Below are positions 1 through 6,050 of a stretch of DNA of 6,068 bases, in pieces. A program made the position numbers and the translations under genes. Positions within the stretch are counted from its first letter, which is position 1, and the number at the start of each line of letters is the position of its first letter. Source of the stretch: an uncultured Porphyromonas sp. (GTDB taxonomy: Bacteria > Bacteroidota > Bacteroidia > Bacteroidales > Porphyromonadaceae); the NCBI GenBank assembly GCA_945875135.1, contig CAMCJO010000145.1:1-6068 (forward strand), given 5' to 3'. The notes beneath the pieces are model-generated. The model was given only the letters and a program-made list of their open reading frames with translations, did no database searches and was not told where the DNA came from.

Positions 1-1104
1 GGTCTCTCAGCGACACAGGTGGGGCTAGTCTTCGGACTGGGCGAATTCCTAGGCTATGCGTTGCGCCTGCTCTCAGGTGCCTGGCTGGACAAGAGCAAGC
101 GCTACTGGCTCTTCCTCTTTGTGGGCTATGGGGTGCATCTGGTGATTCCGTTGATGGGCTTGACCACTTCGTGGGGGTGGCTCTACACCTTTATCCTCCT
201 CGAGCGAATAGGCAAGGCTTTACGCAGCCCAGCTAAAGACACGATCCTCTCAGCCGTCGCAGAGAATCAGATCGGTCTGGGGTACGCCTTCGGCATTCAG
301 GAGGCACTGGATCAGTTGGGCGCATTCTTGGGACCTTTGATCTTTACGGCACTCTTCTACTTCGTGGGGAGTAGCGGCCTAGAGGTTTTTCAGTTAGGCT
401 ACCAGCTACTAGTCATCCCCTTTATCATCTTGATGGTGGTCCTCGTCTTGGTGCATCGTAAGTTCGTACGAGAGGCACTCACCCCGCAGGTAGACACCTC
501 CCAGAAGCCTCCTCGCCTACAACCGATCTTTTGGATCTACTCGGCATTTACCTTTTTCGTTGCCTTCGGACTGATCAACTTCAGCTTGATAGGCTATCAT
601 CTTAAGATGCAGCAGATCGTCTCTGATGGGATGGTGCCGATCCTGTACGCTGTTGCTATGGCGGTGGATGCCCTCGTCGCGATCTTCATCGGAAAGGGGT
701 ACGATCGCCTGAAGCGCCAGCTGGGACACAAGACGGGCGGCGTGCTGGTCCTGCTCATTGTTCCAGTCTTGACAGCCTTTGTGCCACTGCTGACCCTGTC
801 TCACTCTGTGAGCATGCTCTGGATCGGCATGGTGCTGATGGGTGTCGTGCTGGGAGCGCACGAGACGGTCATGAGATCTGCTATTGCCGACATTACACCA
901 TTCAGTAAGCGTGGCATAGGGTTCGGCATCTTTAACACGATCTATGGTCTGTCGCTACTCTTCGGCTCCTTCCTCATGGGGTGGCTCTACGACCTAGAGC
1001 AACAGCCGATCATCATCGCTATGACGATCGGCTCTGAGGGTGTAGCGATCGCTCTATACGTCGTCCTCTACAAGCGGATCCAAAGGGAGCGCCTCAGCAA
1101 CTAG
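1..1104 (+). CDS. MFS transporter, 5'-truncated by the window edge
   Basis: This is an integral inner-membrane permease of the major facilitator superfamily; its substrate is unknown. The frame is open from base 1, and the residues before the GTG at 19 (GLSATQ) read as the natural continuation of a helix, so that GTG is internal and the true start is upstream. The 367 visible residues are mostly hydrophobic helices. An MFS motif A-like loop, SGAWLDKSKR, lies at visible residues 25-34. The stretch LERIGKALRSPAKDTILS at 67-84 corresponds to the TM4 region (motif B). EALDQLGAFLGP at about 101-112 resembles motif C after TM5. A polar loop near residues 150-175 separates the two halves. Compared with usual 400-420 residue members, roughly the first helix is missing. 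The gene ends with TAG, and no clear terminator follows. Family membership is secure; whether it imports or exports is not known. Confidence 0.9.
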   Translation, partial: GLSATQVGLVFGLGEFLGYALRLLSGAWLDKSKRYWLFLFVGYGVHLVIPLMGLTTSWGWLYTFILLERIGKALRSPAKDTILSAVAENQIGLGYAFGIQEALDQLGAFLGPLIFTALFYFVGSSGLEVFQLGYQLLVIPFIILMVVLVLVHRKFVREALTPQVDTSQKPPRLQPIFWIYSAFTFFVAFGLINFSLIGYHLKMQQIVSDGMVPILYAVAMAVDALVAIFIGKGYDRLKRQLGHKTGGVLVLLIVPVLTAFVPLLTLSHSVSMLWIGMVLMGVVLGAHETVMRSAIADITPFSKRGIGFGIFNTIYGLSLLFGSFLMGWLYDLEQQPIIIAMTIGSEGVAIALYVVLYKRIQRERLSN

Positions 1105-1147
1105 TCGCGTCTCCCCCGTTGGGCGGAATTTGTCTACGCAGCGATGA

Positions 1148-1178
1148 TTGGAGAAATCGGAGAAAAAGCGTACTTTAG
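1148..1178 (+). promoter_or_regulatory. possible Bacteroidetes-type promoter for the second MFS gene
   Basis: A TTG at 1148-1150 (ATTG with the preceding base) is followed after 20 bases by TACTTTAG at 1171-1178. The latter differs by one base from the Bacteroidetes -7 consensus TAnnTTTG. The spacing fits the usual 19-21 bases to the -33 TTTG element. Transcription would start near 1183, a short distance before either candidate ATG (1197 or 1218). The -7 mismatch keeps this tentative. Confidence 0.35.
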
Positions 1179-1196
1179 CACTCAGAAAGCGAGCTA

Positions 1197-2684
1197 ATGC
1201 GCTTCTCCTACTACACTATGCAACAGACCTCCTCCACAACCTACCAGGGCAACGACCGAGTCCTCTTCGGATTTATCTTTGGCTTGCTCTCCTTCTGGCT
1301 CTTTGCCATGACGCTCCTCAATATCCATGTGGATATGAACAAGGAGCTGGGACTCTCTATCTCTACGCTTAGCTTTGCCGTGTCGGTCACTTCGCTGGTG
1401 AGCGGACTCTTTATCGTCGTCTTCGGAGGCTTGGCGGACCGTCTCGGACGCGTCAAGCTCATTCGCTGGGGATTTTACGCAGCTATCCTAGGGGCTCTAC
1501 TCATTGCGCTGACACCCGCTCAGAGCGCCCTGACAGCACCAATCCTTATCGTAGGTAGAGCCTTACAAGGTCTCTCGGGCGCCTGCATCATGCCCGCTTC
1601 GCTAGCCCTCCTCGGCGTCTACTGGTCTGGCAAGGGGCGACAGCGTGCGGTCAGTCTCTGGAGTATGGGTACATGGGGTGGCTCGAGCTTTGCAGCCCTC
1701 TTTGGTGGCTTTATGATTAGCACTTTGGGATGGCGAGCCATCTTCTACGTTTGCGCCTTATTTGCGATAGTAGGGTTGCTGCTCATCAAGGGGCTTCCCG
1801 AGAGCCGTGCCGAGCAGCAACAAGCGAAGCGATTTGACTCGGTCGGGTTCATATCCTTCTTCATTGGGCTCTTCATGCTTCAGTACTTCATCGCCAATGC
1901 GCCCGTCTGGGGCTGGCTCAGTCTTTACTCACTCTCCAGTATAGCTATCTCGGTCATTGCAATCGTGGTCTTCATCAGTGTGGAACAGGGACAAGCGGGT
2001 GCCTTTATGAACTTTGCCCTCTTTCGCAATAAGACCTTCACAGGAGCGACTATCTCAAACCTGATCCTCAATGCCACTGCGGGCGTACTCGTCGTGTCGC
2101 TCAGCGTGCTGCAGCAAGGCGGTCGCATCGATCCCGCCACGGCGGGCTACCTGACCATCGGGTATGGCGTCTCCATCCTACTCTTTATCCGTGTGGGTGA
2201 GAAGCTCCTCCAGCGCTTTGGTCCTCGCAAGCCAATGATCTGGGGCTGTATGCTGATTATCGTTTCAGTAATCCTGATGTCTCAGACGCAACTCATGACG
2301 GGCGTCTACATGATCCTGACGGGCGTGGCTTACGTTCTCTTTGGTACTGGGCTAGCCTTCTATGCGACACCCTCGACCGATGCGGCACTATCGAGCTTGC
2401 CACGAGACCTCTCGGGACAAGGCTCCGGCATCTACAAGATGGCTTCGTCCCTTGGCGCAGCCTTCGGACTGGCCATATCACAGGCTATCTACAATGGCAT
2501 CCAAGTGTCGGGAGAGCCGATAGAACTGCTAGGCAATCTGATCAACTTCGTGGGGCAGCAGGGCAATCTCAACTTCCGTCACGCAGCGATGGTGACCATG
2601 TACTTTAATATAGGCTTGCTCCTCCTCGCTATCCTCTCCATAGCTCTGACAATACCCAAGCAGAAGAAGCAGACTGAGGCATAG
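1197..2684 (+). CDS. MFS transporter, DHA2-like (14-TM drug:H+ antiporter type)
   Basis: This 495-residue inner-membrane protein is probably a proton-driven exporter. The loop between TM2 and TM3 carries a near-perfect MFS motif A (GGLADRLGR, residues 77-85). TM4 has the motif B-like GRALQGLSGA (120-129) with its arginine. TM5 has a motif C-like, glycine-rich antiporter segment (GTWGGSSFAALFGG, 158-171), followed by GWRAIFYV, typical of drug:H+ antiporters. Length and hydrophobic segment count fit the 14-helix DHA2 group better than 12-helix families. The protein ends in a short basic tail (KQKKQ). The ATG at 1197 gives an N-terminus MRFSYYTMQQ; the in-frame ATG at 1218 (MQQTSS) is an equally good start, and neither has a Shine-Dalgarno sequence. 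The M20 peptidase gene starts 29 bases downstream, suggesting cotranscription. The substrate (drug, amino-acid conjugate or other) cannot be inferred. Confidence 0.9.
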   Translation: MRFSYYTMQQTSSTTYQGNDRVLFGFIFGLLSFWLFAMTLLNIHVDMNKELGLSISTLSFAVSVTSLVSGLFIVVFGGLADRLGRVKLIRWGFYAAILGALLIALTPAQSALTAPILIVGRALQGLSGACIMPASLALLGVYWSGKGRQRAVSLWSMGTWGGSSFAALFGGFMISTLGWRAIFYVCALFAIVGLLLIKGLPESRAEQQQAKRFDSVGFISFFIGLFMLQYFIANAPVWGWLSLYSLSSIAISVIAIVVFISVEQGQAGAFMNFALFRNKTFTGATISNLILNATAGVLVVSLSVLQQGGRIDPATAGYLTIGYGVSILLFIRVGEKLLQRFGPRKPMIWGCMLIIVSVILMSQTQLMTGVYMILTGVAYVLFGTGLAFYATPSTDAALSSLPRDLSGQGSGIYKMASSLGAAFGLAISQAIYNGIQVSGEPIELLGNLINFVGQQGNLNFRHAAMVTMYFNIGLLLLAILSIALTIPKQKKQTEA

Positions 2685-2713
2685 AGACAACTAATATATA
2701 GACACACACGACT

Positions 2714-3865
2714 ATGAAATCTAAGATAAGTGAAGCCATCTGCCGAGATATGGAGCAGTGGTTTGAGAACTTTCATCAAGCTCCTGAGACAGCTATGCAA
2801 GAGTACGACACCTCCCGCATCATCGCCGAGAGGCTACGCAACTTTGGCTATGAAGTGACGGAGGGTATCGGTAAGCTCGGTATCGTGGCTACGATGCAGC
2901 GTGGTGAGGGAACGCGCTCCCTAGGCATCCGCGCTGAGTTTGACGCACTAGCTATACAGGAGGAAAACGATCTGCCCTACCGCAGTCGCATCCCAGGGCA
3001 TGCACACCTCTGCGGGCACGATGGACATACGACGATGCTCCTCGGTGCTGCCAAGCAGTTGGCCGAGAGTGGTCACTTCAATGGCAAGCTCACGCTCATC
3101 TTCCAGCCCGGCGAGGAGACGATGCAGGGAGGTGCCGCAATGGTTGCCGATGGGCTCTTCGATCGCTTTCCCGTGGACGCTGTCTATGCGATGCACAACC
3201 TGCCTGGCTTGCCTCTGGGCACCCTACACTTCTGCTCAGGCGAGATGATGTCTGCCGTGGATAACTGGGAGATCAAGCTCATGGGGCGTGGCTCTCATGG
3301 CTCTATGCCTGAGCTTAGCATCGACCCCGTCGTCGCAGGTGCTTCGCTCGTCTTAGCTCTGCAGAGTATCGTCTCACGCAACGTCTCCCCTTGGCATCAC
3401 AGCGTGGTGACTATCGGAGCTTTCCTCGCAGGGGATACGGGGAATACGATCCCCGACAGCGCTACCCTCAGACTCTCTATCCGCAATATGGAGCCAGAGA
3501 CGCGCGTTCAGGTGCTGGAGCGCATCCGCACGATCACGCAGCACCAAGCCGAGAGCTATGGCTGTTCTTATGAGATTACCGAGGGGCAGCCTGGAGCTGT
3601 CTTAATCAATAGCGAGGAGGAGACGCGCTATGCTGCCGAGGTGGCGCGCAAGACCTTTGGCGAGGAGCGGGTTGTCTACCCCAGCGCACGCTACATGAGT
3701 AGCGAGGACTTTGCCTTCATGCTGCAGAAGCAGCGGGGCTGCTACCTAATGATAGGTAATGGCGAGACCCCGATGGTACACAATCCTAAGTTTATCTTCA
3801 ACAAGCAACTGCTCCCGATCGGTGCCTCCTACTGGGTTGCGCTAGCCGAGGACTACCTCCGCTAG
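2714..3865 (+). CDS. M20D-family amidohydrolase (HipO / N-acyl-amino-acid hydrolase-like)
   Basis: This is a cytoplasmic metal-dependent hydrolase of 383 residues, the usual length for the family, with no signal peptide. M20D enzymes cleave amide bonds of N-acyl, N-benzoyl or similar amino-acid conjugates. Visible landmarks are HQAPETAMQEYDTS (21-34), RAEFDALAIQEEN (73-85), CGHDGH (100-105, with metal ligands C100 and H102), QPGEE (131-135, with the catalytic and metal-binding glutamates), MHNLPG (160-165, with ligand H161), GRGSHG (191-196, where H195 is the lid/dimerisation-domain histidine), SEDF (330-333) and HNP (356-358, with ligand H356). All expected catalytic residues are present, so the enzyme should be active. 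The order is the catalytic domain, a dimerisation insert at about 185-295, then the rest of the catalytic domain. The ATG at 2714 fits the family N-terminus; the upstream region is A/T-rich without a Shine-Dalgarno sequence. It probably shares a transcript with the preceding transporter. Substrate labels such as hippurate or acetyl-amino acid would be guesses. Confidence 0.93.
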   Translation: MKSKISEAICRDMEQWFENFHQAPETAMQEYDTSRIIAERLRNFGYEVTEGIGKLGIVATMQRGEGTRSLGIRAEFDALAIQEENDLPYRSRIPGHAHLCGHDGHTTMLLGAAKQLAESGHFNGKLTLIFQPGEETMQGGAAMVADGLFDRFPVDAVYAMHNLPGLPLGTLHFCSGEMMSAVDNWEIKLMGRGSHGSMPELSIDPVVAGASLVLALQSIVSRNVSPWHHSVVTIGAFLAGDTGNTIPDSATLRLSIRNMEPETRVQVLERIRTITQHQAESYGCSYEITEGQPGAVLINSEEETRYAAEVARKTFGEERVVYPSARYMSSEDFAFMLQKQRGCYLMIGNGETPMVHNPKFIFNKQLLPIGASYWVALAEDYLR

Positions 3866-3895
3866 TGGTGCTCACAGCTCTACGTGCTAATTTCG

Positions 3896-3903
3896 TACCT
3901 TTG
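3896..3903 (+). promoter_or_regulatory. -7 promoter box of miaB
   Basis: TACCTTTG matches the Bacteroidetes -7 consensus TAnnTTTG exactly and sits in GTACCTTTGC, which differs at one base from the GTATCTTTGC box ahead of the ferredoxin gene. No TTTG-like -33 element is visible at the expected distance. Only 8 bases separate the box from the miaB ATG, so a transcript starting here would have almost no 5' leader. Confidence 0.6.
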
Positions 3904-3911
3904 CGCCTGTT

Positions 3912-5264
3912 ATGACCGAGAGAGTAGAGCAAGAAAGCAAGCGGGTCTACATCGAGACCTATGGCTGTCAGATGAATGTGGCTGACAGCGAGATTATAGC
4001 TGCGCAGATGCAACTGGCCGGCTATCAACTCACCGATCAGATCGATGAGGCGGACGCCGTGCTCATCAATACCTGCTCGGTGCGCGACAATGCGGAGCAG
4101 CGTATCATACGTCGACTGGATAATCTCAATGGTCAGCGCAGACGCTCGGGGCATCCGCAGATCGTCGGCGTGCTGGGCTGTATGGCAGAGCGTGTGCAGG
4201 AGACGCTCATACAGGATCATGGCGTGGATCTGGTGGCCGGCCCTGACGCTTACACCGATCTGCCACACCTGATTGCTGCCGCTGAGGCGGGCGAGCCGGC
4301 TATTAGCATTGAGCTGTCGAAGAGTGAGACCTACAGCGATGTGATCCCTGTACGTCTCCCTGGCTTGCACATCAGTGGCTTTGTCTCGATCATGCGTGGG
4401 TGTAACAACTTCTGCACCTACTGCATCGTCCCCTACACGCGAGGTCGTGAGCGCAGCCGTGATCCCGAGAGTATCATCCGTGAGGTGCAGCGTATGGCGC
4501 AAGAGGGCTACCGAGAGGTCACTCTCTTAGGGCAAAATGTCAACTCCTACTGCTGGCAGTCTGAGACGGGCGTGAGCTACACTTTCGCCGATCTGTTGCG
4601 AAGCGTTGCTGAGGCGGTGCCGACGATGCGCATTCGCTTTACCTCGCCTCACCCTAAGGATATGAAAGATGAGACGCTCGAGGTGATGAGCCGCTATCCC
4701 AACATTTGTCGCCACATCCACTTCCCCCTGCAGAGCGGCAGTAATCGCATCCTAGAGCGTATGCACCGTCGCTACACGCGTGAGTGGTACCTAGAGCGTG
4801 TGGAGCGCATCCGCGACTATATGCCCGACTGCGGGCTGAGTACCGATGTCTTCTGTGGCTTCTCGGGTGAGACGGAGGAGGACTTTCAGGAGACGCTCGA
4901 GGTGATGAGGCTGGCACGGCTGGACAGTGCCTTCATGTTTAAGTACTCCGAGCGCCCCGGCACCTACGCCTCGCGTCACCTCGTGGACGATGTCCCCGAG
5001 GAGGTCAAGGTAGAGCGACTCAATCGTATGATTGCCCTGCAAAACGAGCTGAGCCTTGAGAGCAATGAGCGTGACGTGGGCAAGAACTTTGAGGTACTCA
5101 TCGAGGGGTACAGCAAGCGCTCGCGCGATGACTTCTTCGGGCGTACCCAGCAAAACAAGGTAATCGTCTTCCCCAAGGGGCATAACCAGATTGGCAAGCT
5201 CGTGACCGTGCGTGTGGAGCGTGTTACCTCGGCAACGATGATCGGTAGCGAGGTCGAAGGGTAG
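3912..5264 (+). CDS. miaB: tRNA-2-methylthio-N6-dimethylallyladenosine synthase MiaB
   Basis: MiaB is a cytoplasmic radical-SAM methylthiotransferase. It adds a methylthio group to N6-isopentenyl-A37 (made by MiaA) in tRNAs reading UNN codons, stabilising codon pairing. The 450-residue protein shows the full domain order. An N-terminal UPF0004 domain begins YIETYGCQMNVADSE, with the three ligands of the auxiliary [4Fe-4S] cluster at C19, C55 (NTCSVRDNAEQ) and C90 (GCMAERV). A radical SAM core follows, with CNNFCTYC at 164-171 (C164, C168, C171), IVPYTRGRERSR, LLGQNVNSY (205-213), FPLQSGSN (271-278) and GETEEDF (319-325). A C-terminal TRAM domain (about 385-448) binds tRNA. MiaB-specific motifs separate it from RimO and MtaB. 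The ATG at 3912 leaves 11 residues before the conserved strand and lies directly after a good -7 box, which supports this start. The gene is complete with no missing key residue. It lies 46 bases after the amidohydrolase gene but is probably transcribed separately. Confidence 0.97.
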   Translation: MTERVEQESKRVYIETYGCQMNVADSEIIAAQMQLAGYQLTDQIDEADAVLINTCSVRDNAEQRIIRRLDNLNGQRRRSGHPQIVGVLGCMAERVQETLIQDHGVDLVAGPDAYTDLPHLIAAAEAGEPAISIELSKSETYSDVIPVRLPGLHISGFVSIMRGCNNFCTYCIVPYTRGRERSRDPESIIREVQRMAQEGYREVTLLGQNVNSYCWQSETGVSYTFADLLRSVAEAVPTMRIRFTSPHPKDMKDETLEVMSRYPNICRHIHFPLQSGSNRILERMHRRYTREWYLERVERIRDYMPDCGLSTDVFCGFSGETEEDFQETLEVMRLARLDSAFMFKYSERPGTYASRHLVDDVPEEVKVERLNRMIALQNELSLESNERDVGKNFEVLIEGYSKRSRDDFFGRTQQNKVIVFPKGHNQIGKLVTVRVERVTSATMIGSEVEG

Positions 5265-5310
5265 AGGGGTAGGGGCAACCTGGAGAGGCATCCCAATAAG
5301 CAGGTATTAG

Positions 5311-5335
5311 CGAGGGAGTTTGCTACTCACCCTCG
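5311..5335 (+). terminator. possible hairpin terminator after miaB
   Basis: CGAGGG (5311-5316) pairs with CCCTCG (5330-5335). Inside, AGT and ACT can extend the stem across a CA bulge, leaving a TTGCT loop. It begins 47 bases after the miaB stop, a sensible place for a terminator. However, no T-run follows on the + strand (TTCTCCATG), so it may be only a weak or processing hairpin. Confidence 0.35.
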
Positions 5336-5363
5336 TTCTCCATGAAGAAAAAAACATCATTCC

Positions 5364-5383
5364 AATACCTAGAAGTAGGTATT
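5364..5383. promoter_or_regulatory. perfect inverted repeat overlapping the ferredoxin promoter
   Basis: AATACCTA (5364-5371) and TAGGTATT (5376-5383) are perfect 8-bp inverted arms around the 4-bp spacer GAAG. The right arm ends 15 bases before the ferredoxin -7 box, so the dyad covers the place where the -33 element should be; no TTTG is found there. This geometry suits an operator for a dimeric regulator, either an activator replacing the weak -33 contact or a repressor blocking it. A matching half-site, AGGTATT, occurs at 5302-5308. The regulator is unknown, and the operator role is inferred from symmetry and position only. Confidence 0.5.
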
Positions 5384-5398
5384 CTCGGAAGTTTATTG

Positions 5399-5406
5399 TA
5401 TCTTTG
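5399..5406 (+). promoter_or_regulatory. -7 promoter box of the ferredoxin gene
   Basis: TATCTTTG fits TAnnTTTG exactly and is followed by CA, as is common in Bacteroidetes promoters. Transcription should start near 5411, giving a leader of about 90 bases before the ferredoxin ATG. The 3' half of that leader is rich in A and T (5461-5500), a trait linked to efficient translation in this phylum, where Shine-Dalgarno sequences are little used. Confidence 0.7.
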
Positions 5407-5500
5407 CACTACCAAAGCATGAGAGACGTCCTATTTGGTGTCCCAAAGCTGTGGTAACATCATAGATAATTTTAATACGCAACTTAAAACCAATAGAATT

Positions 5501-5665
5501 ATGGCACACGTAATCACTGACAGCTGTGTAGCTTGTGGCACTTGCATCGATGAGTGCCCCGTAGGCGCAATCTCTGAGGGCGATATCTACTCTATCGACG
5601 CTGATACTTGCATCGATTGTGGCGCATGCGCTGCTGTTTGCCCTTCAGGTGCTATCGAGGGCTAA
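5501..5665 (+). CDS. 2[4Fe-4S] clostridial-type ferredoxin
   Basis: This is a small soluble electron carrier of 54 residues, typical for bacterial 2[4Fe-4S] ferredoxins. Two cluster motifs of the form CxxCxxCxxxCP are intact: C9, C12, C15, C19 followed by P20, and C37, C40, C43, C47 followed by P48. The halves are internally similar (VACGTCIDECPVGAI and IDCGACAAVCPSGAI), reflecting the ancestral duplication of the fold. As in other such ferredoxins, the fourth cysteine of each motif should ligate the other cluster. It likely serves low-potential redox enzymes such as 2-oxoacid:ferredoxin oxidoreductases in anaerobic amino-acid fermentation; that role is inferred from the family. The ATG at 5501 (MAHVITDSC) matches the family N-terminus. 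An in-frame GTG at 5435 would add 22 unconserved residues from the leader and is rejected. The gene stands alone, with its own promoter, and is probably strongly expressed. Confidence 0.96.
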   Translation: MAHVITDSCVACGTCIDECPVGAISEGDIYSIDADTCIDCGACAAVCPSGAIEG

Positions 5666-5763
5666 GACCTACACGGAGATGCTAGTCTTAGAGCTGTGTT
5701 CTCTCCGCTCCCTCTAGCTAGGGACCGTCACACTCGGTTGCTACACACTTAACTAGACAGAAA

Positions 5764-5806
5764 GCCGTCCCCCATCTGAGTGCTATGCACTTGGGTGGGG
5801 GACGGT
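5764..5806. terminator. long near-perfect hairpin, probable terminator of the ferredoxin transcript
   Basis: CCGTCCCCC (5765-5773) pairs with GGGGGACGG (5797-5805). The stem continues through ATCTGAGTGC and GCACTTGGGT with three G.T wobbles to a TAT loop at 5784-5786. This makes 19 continuous pairs, plus a closing G.T at 5764/5806. It is followed by TCTCGTTTC, only a weak T-rich tract. On the other strand the tract would be CTTTCTGTC, so it could act in both directions. It lies 98 bases after the ferredoxin stop. Hairpin formation is near certain; the terminator role is inferred. Confidence 0.6.
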
Positions 5807-5882
5807 CTCGTTTCAGGGCTGACACGTTACAATAATTTAGAGCTGGCTACATATCGACACGGTGCTCTGTCGGAGAAAAGTG

Positions 5883-6050
5883 ATTTCCACGTGGATATTT
5901 CGAAATGCCCACGTGGAGAAGAAAAAATTCCTCGGAGGAATGAAATGAAACTTCGGAGGAATGAAATGAAACTTCGGAAGAATCAAAACGCCCCCACGTG
6001 GAAAAAGAAAAATATCCACGTGGAGATTTGAGATTTCCCACGTGGATATT
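5883..6050. repeat. array of eight dyad-symmetric cores spaced 21-22 bp
   Basis: Five copies of the palindrome CCACGTGG lie at 5887-5894, 5909-5916, 5994-6001, 6016-6023 and 6038-6045. Neighbouring copies start exactly 22 bases apart, except for an 85-base gap in the middle. That gap is filled by three further dyads centred at 5934, 5955 and 5976 (ATTCCTCGGAGGAAT, CTTCGGAGG, CTTCGGAAG). All eight centres therefore run 5890.5, 5912.5, 5934, 5955, 5976, 5997.5, 6019.5, 6041.5. The copies at 5886-5895 and 6016-6023 extend to TCCACGTGGA, and flanks of the first and last copies are closely alike (GATTTCC before, GGATATT after). The function is unknown; the region could be a protein-binding array, a structured RNA or an expanding intergenic repeat. 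Confidence 0.85.
5930..5988. repeat. 21-bp tandem repeat, about 2.8 copies
   Basis: Two consecutive 21-bp units at 5930-5950 and 5951-5971 differ at one base (CCTCGG against CTTCGG). A third, diverged and shorter copy runs from 5972 to about 5988 (CTTCGGAAGAATCAAAA). Each unit has a dyad core followed by GAATGAAATGAAA or a variant. The block sits inside the CCACGTGG array and keeps its spacing. Confidence 0.85.

Noticed and set aside
1148..1372. 74-codon frame starting at a TTG before the second MFS gene
   Set aside because: It overlaps the transporter gene in another frame for most of its length and shows no family features. Its TTG coincides with the proposed -33 element.
3798..4502. 234-codon open frame on the minus strand
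   Set aside because: It lies opposite the amidohydrolase end and miaB, both securely identified, and its translation has no recognisable domain. The same holds for the 166-codon minus-strand frame at 4791-5291.
5342..5422. Small 26-codon open frame beginning MKKKTSFQYLEV ahead of the ferredoxin gene
   Set aside because: It runs through the inverted repeat and the -7 box and ends just past the expected transcription start, so the ferredoxin promoter could not express it. No promoter of its own is visible. Its basic-hydrophobic look is probably chance.
5936..5967. Repeated GGAGGAATGAAATG resembling Shine-Dalgarno plus start codon
   Set aside because: It is part of the tandem repeat, and no downstream coding sequence is supported. 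Genes in this phylum rarely use Shine-Dalgarno sequences.
5780..6041. Open frames on both strands across the repeat array, including a 7-residue peptide repeat (KLRRNEM)
   Set aside because: The 21-bp unit is a multiple of three and lacks stops, which keeps frames open. The translations are only translated repeat, the frames overlap on opposite strands, and none resembles a known family.
5883..6050. Possible CRISPR array
   Set aside because: The period is only 21-22 bp with repeats of about 8-15 bp, there are no unique spacers of normal length, and no cas genes are present.
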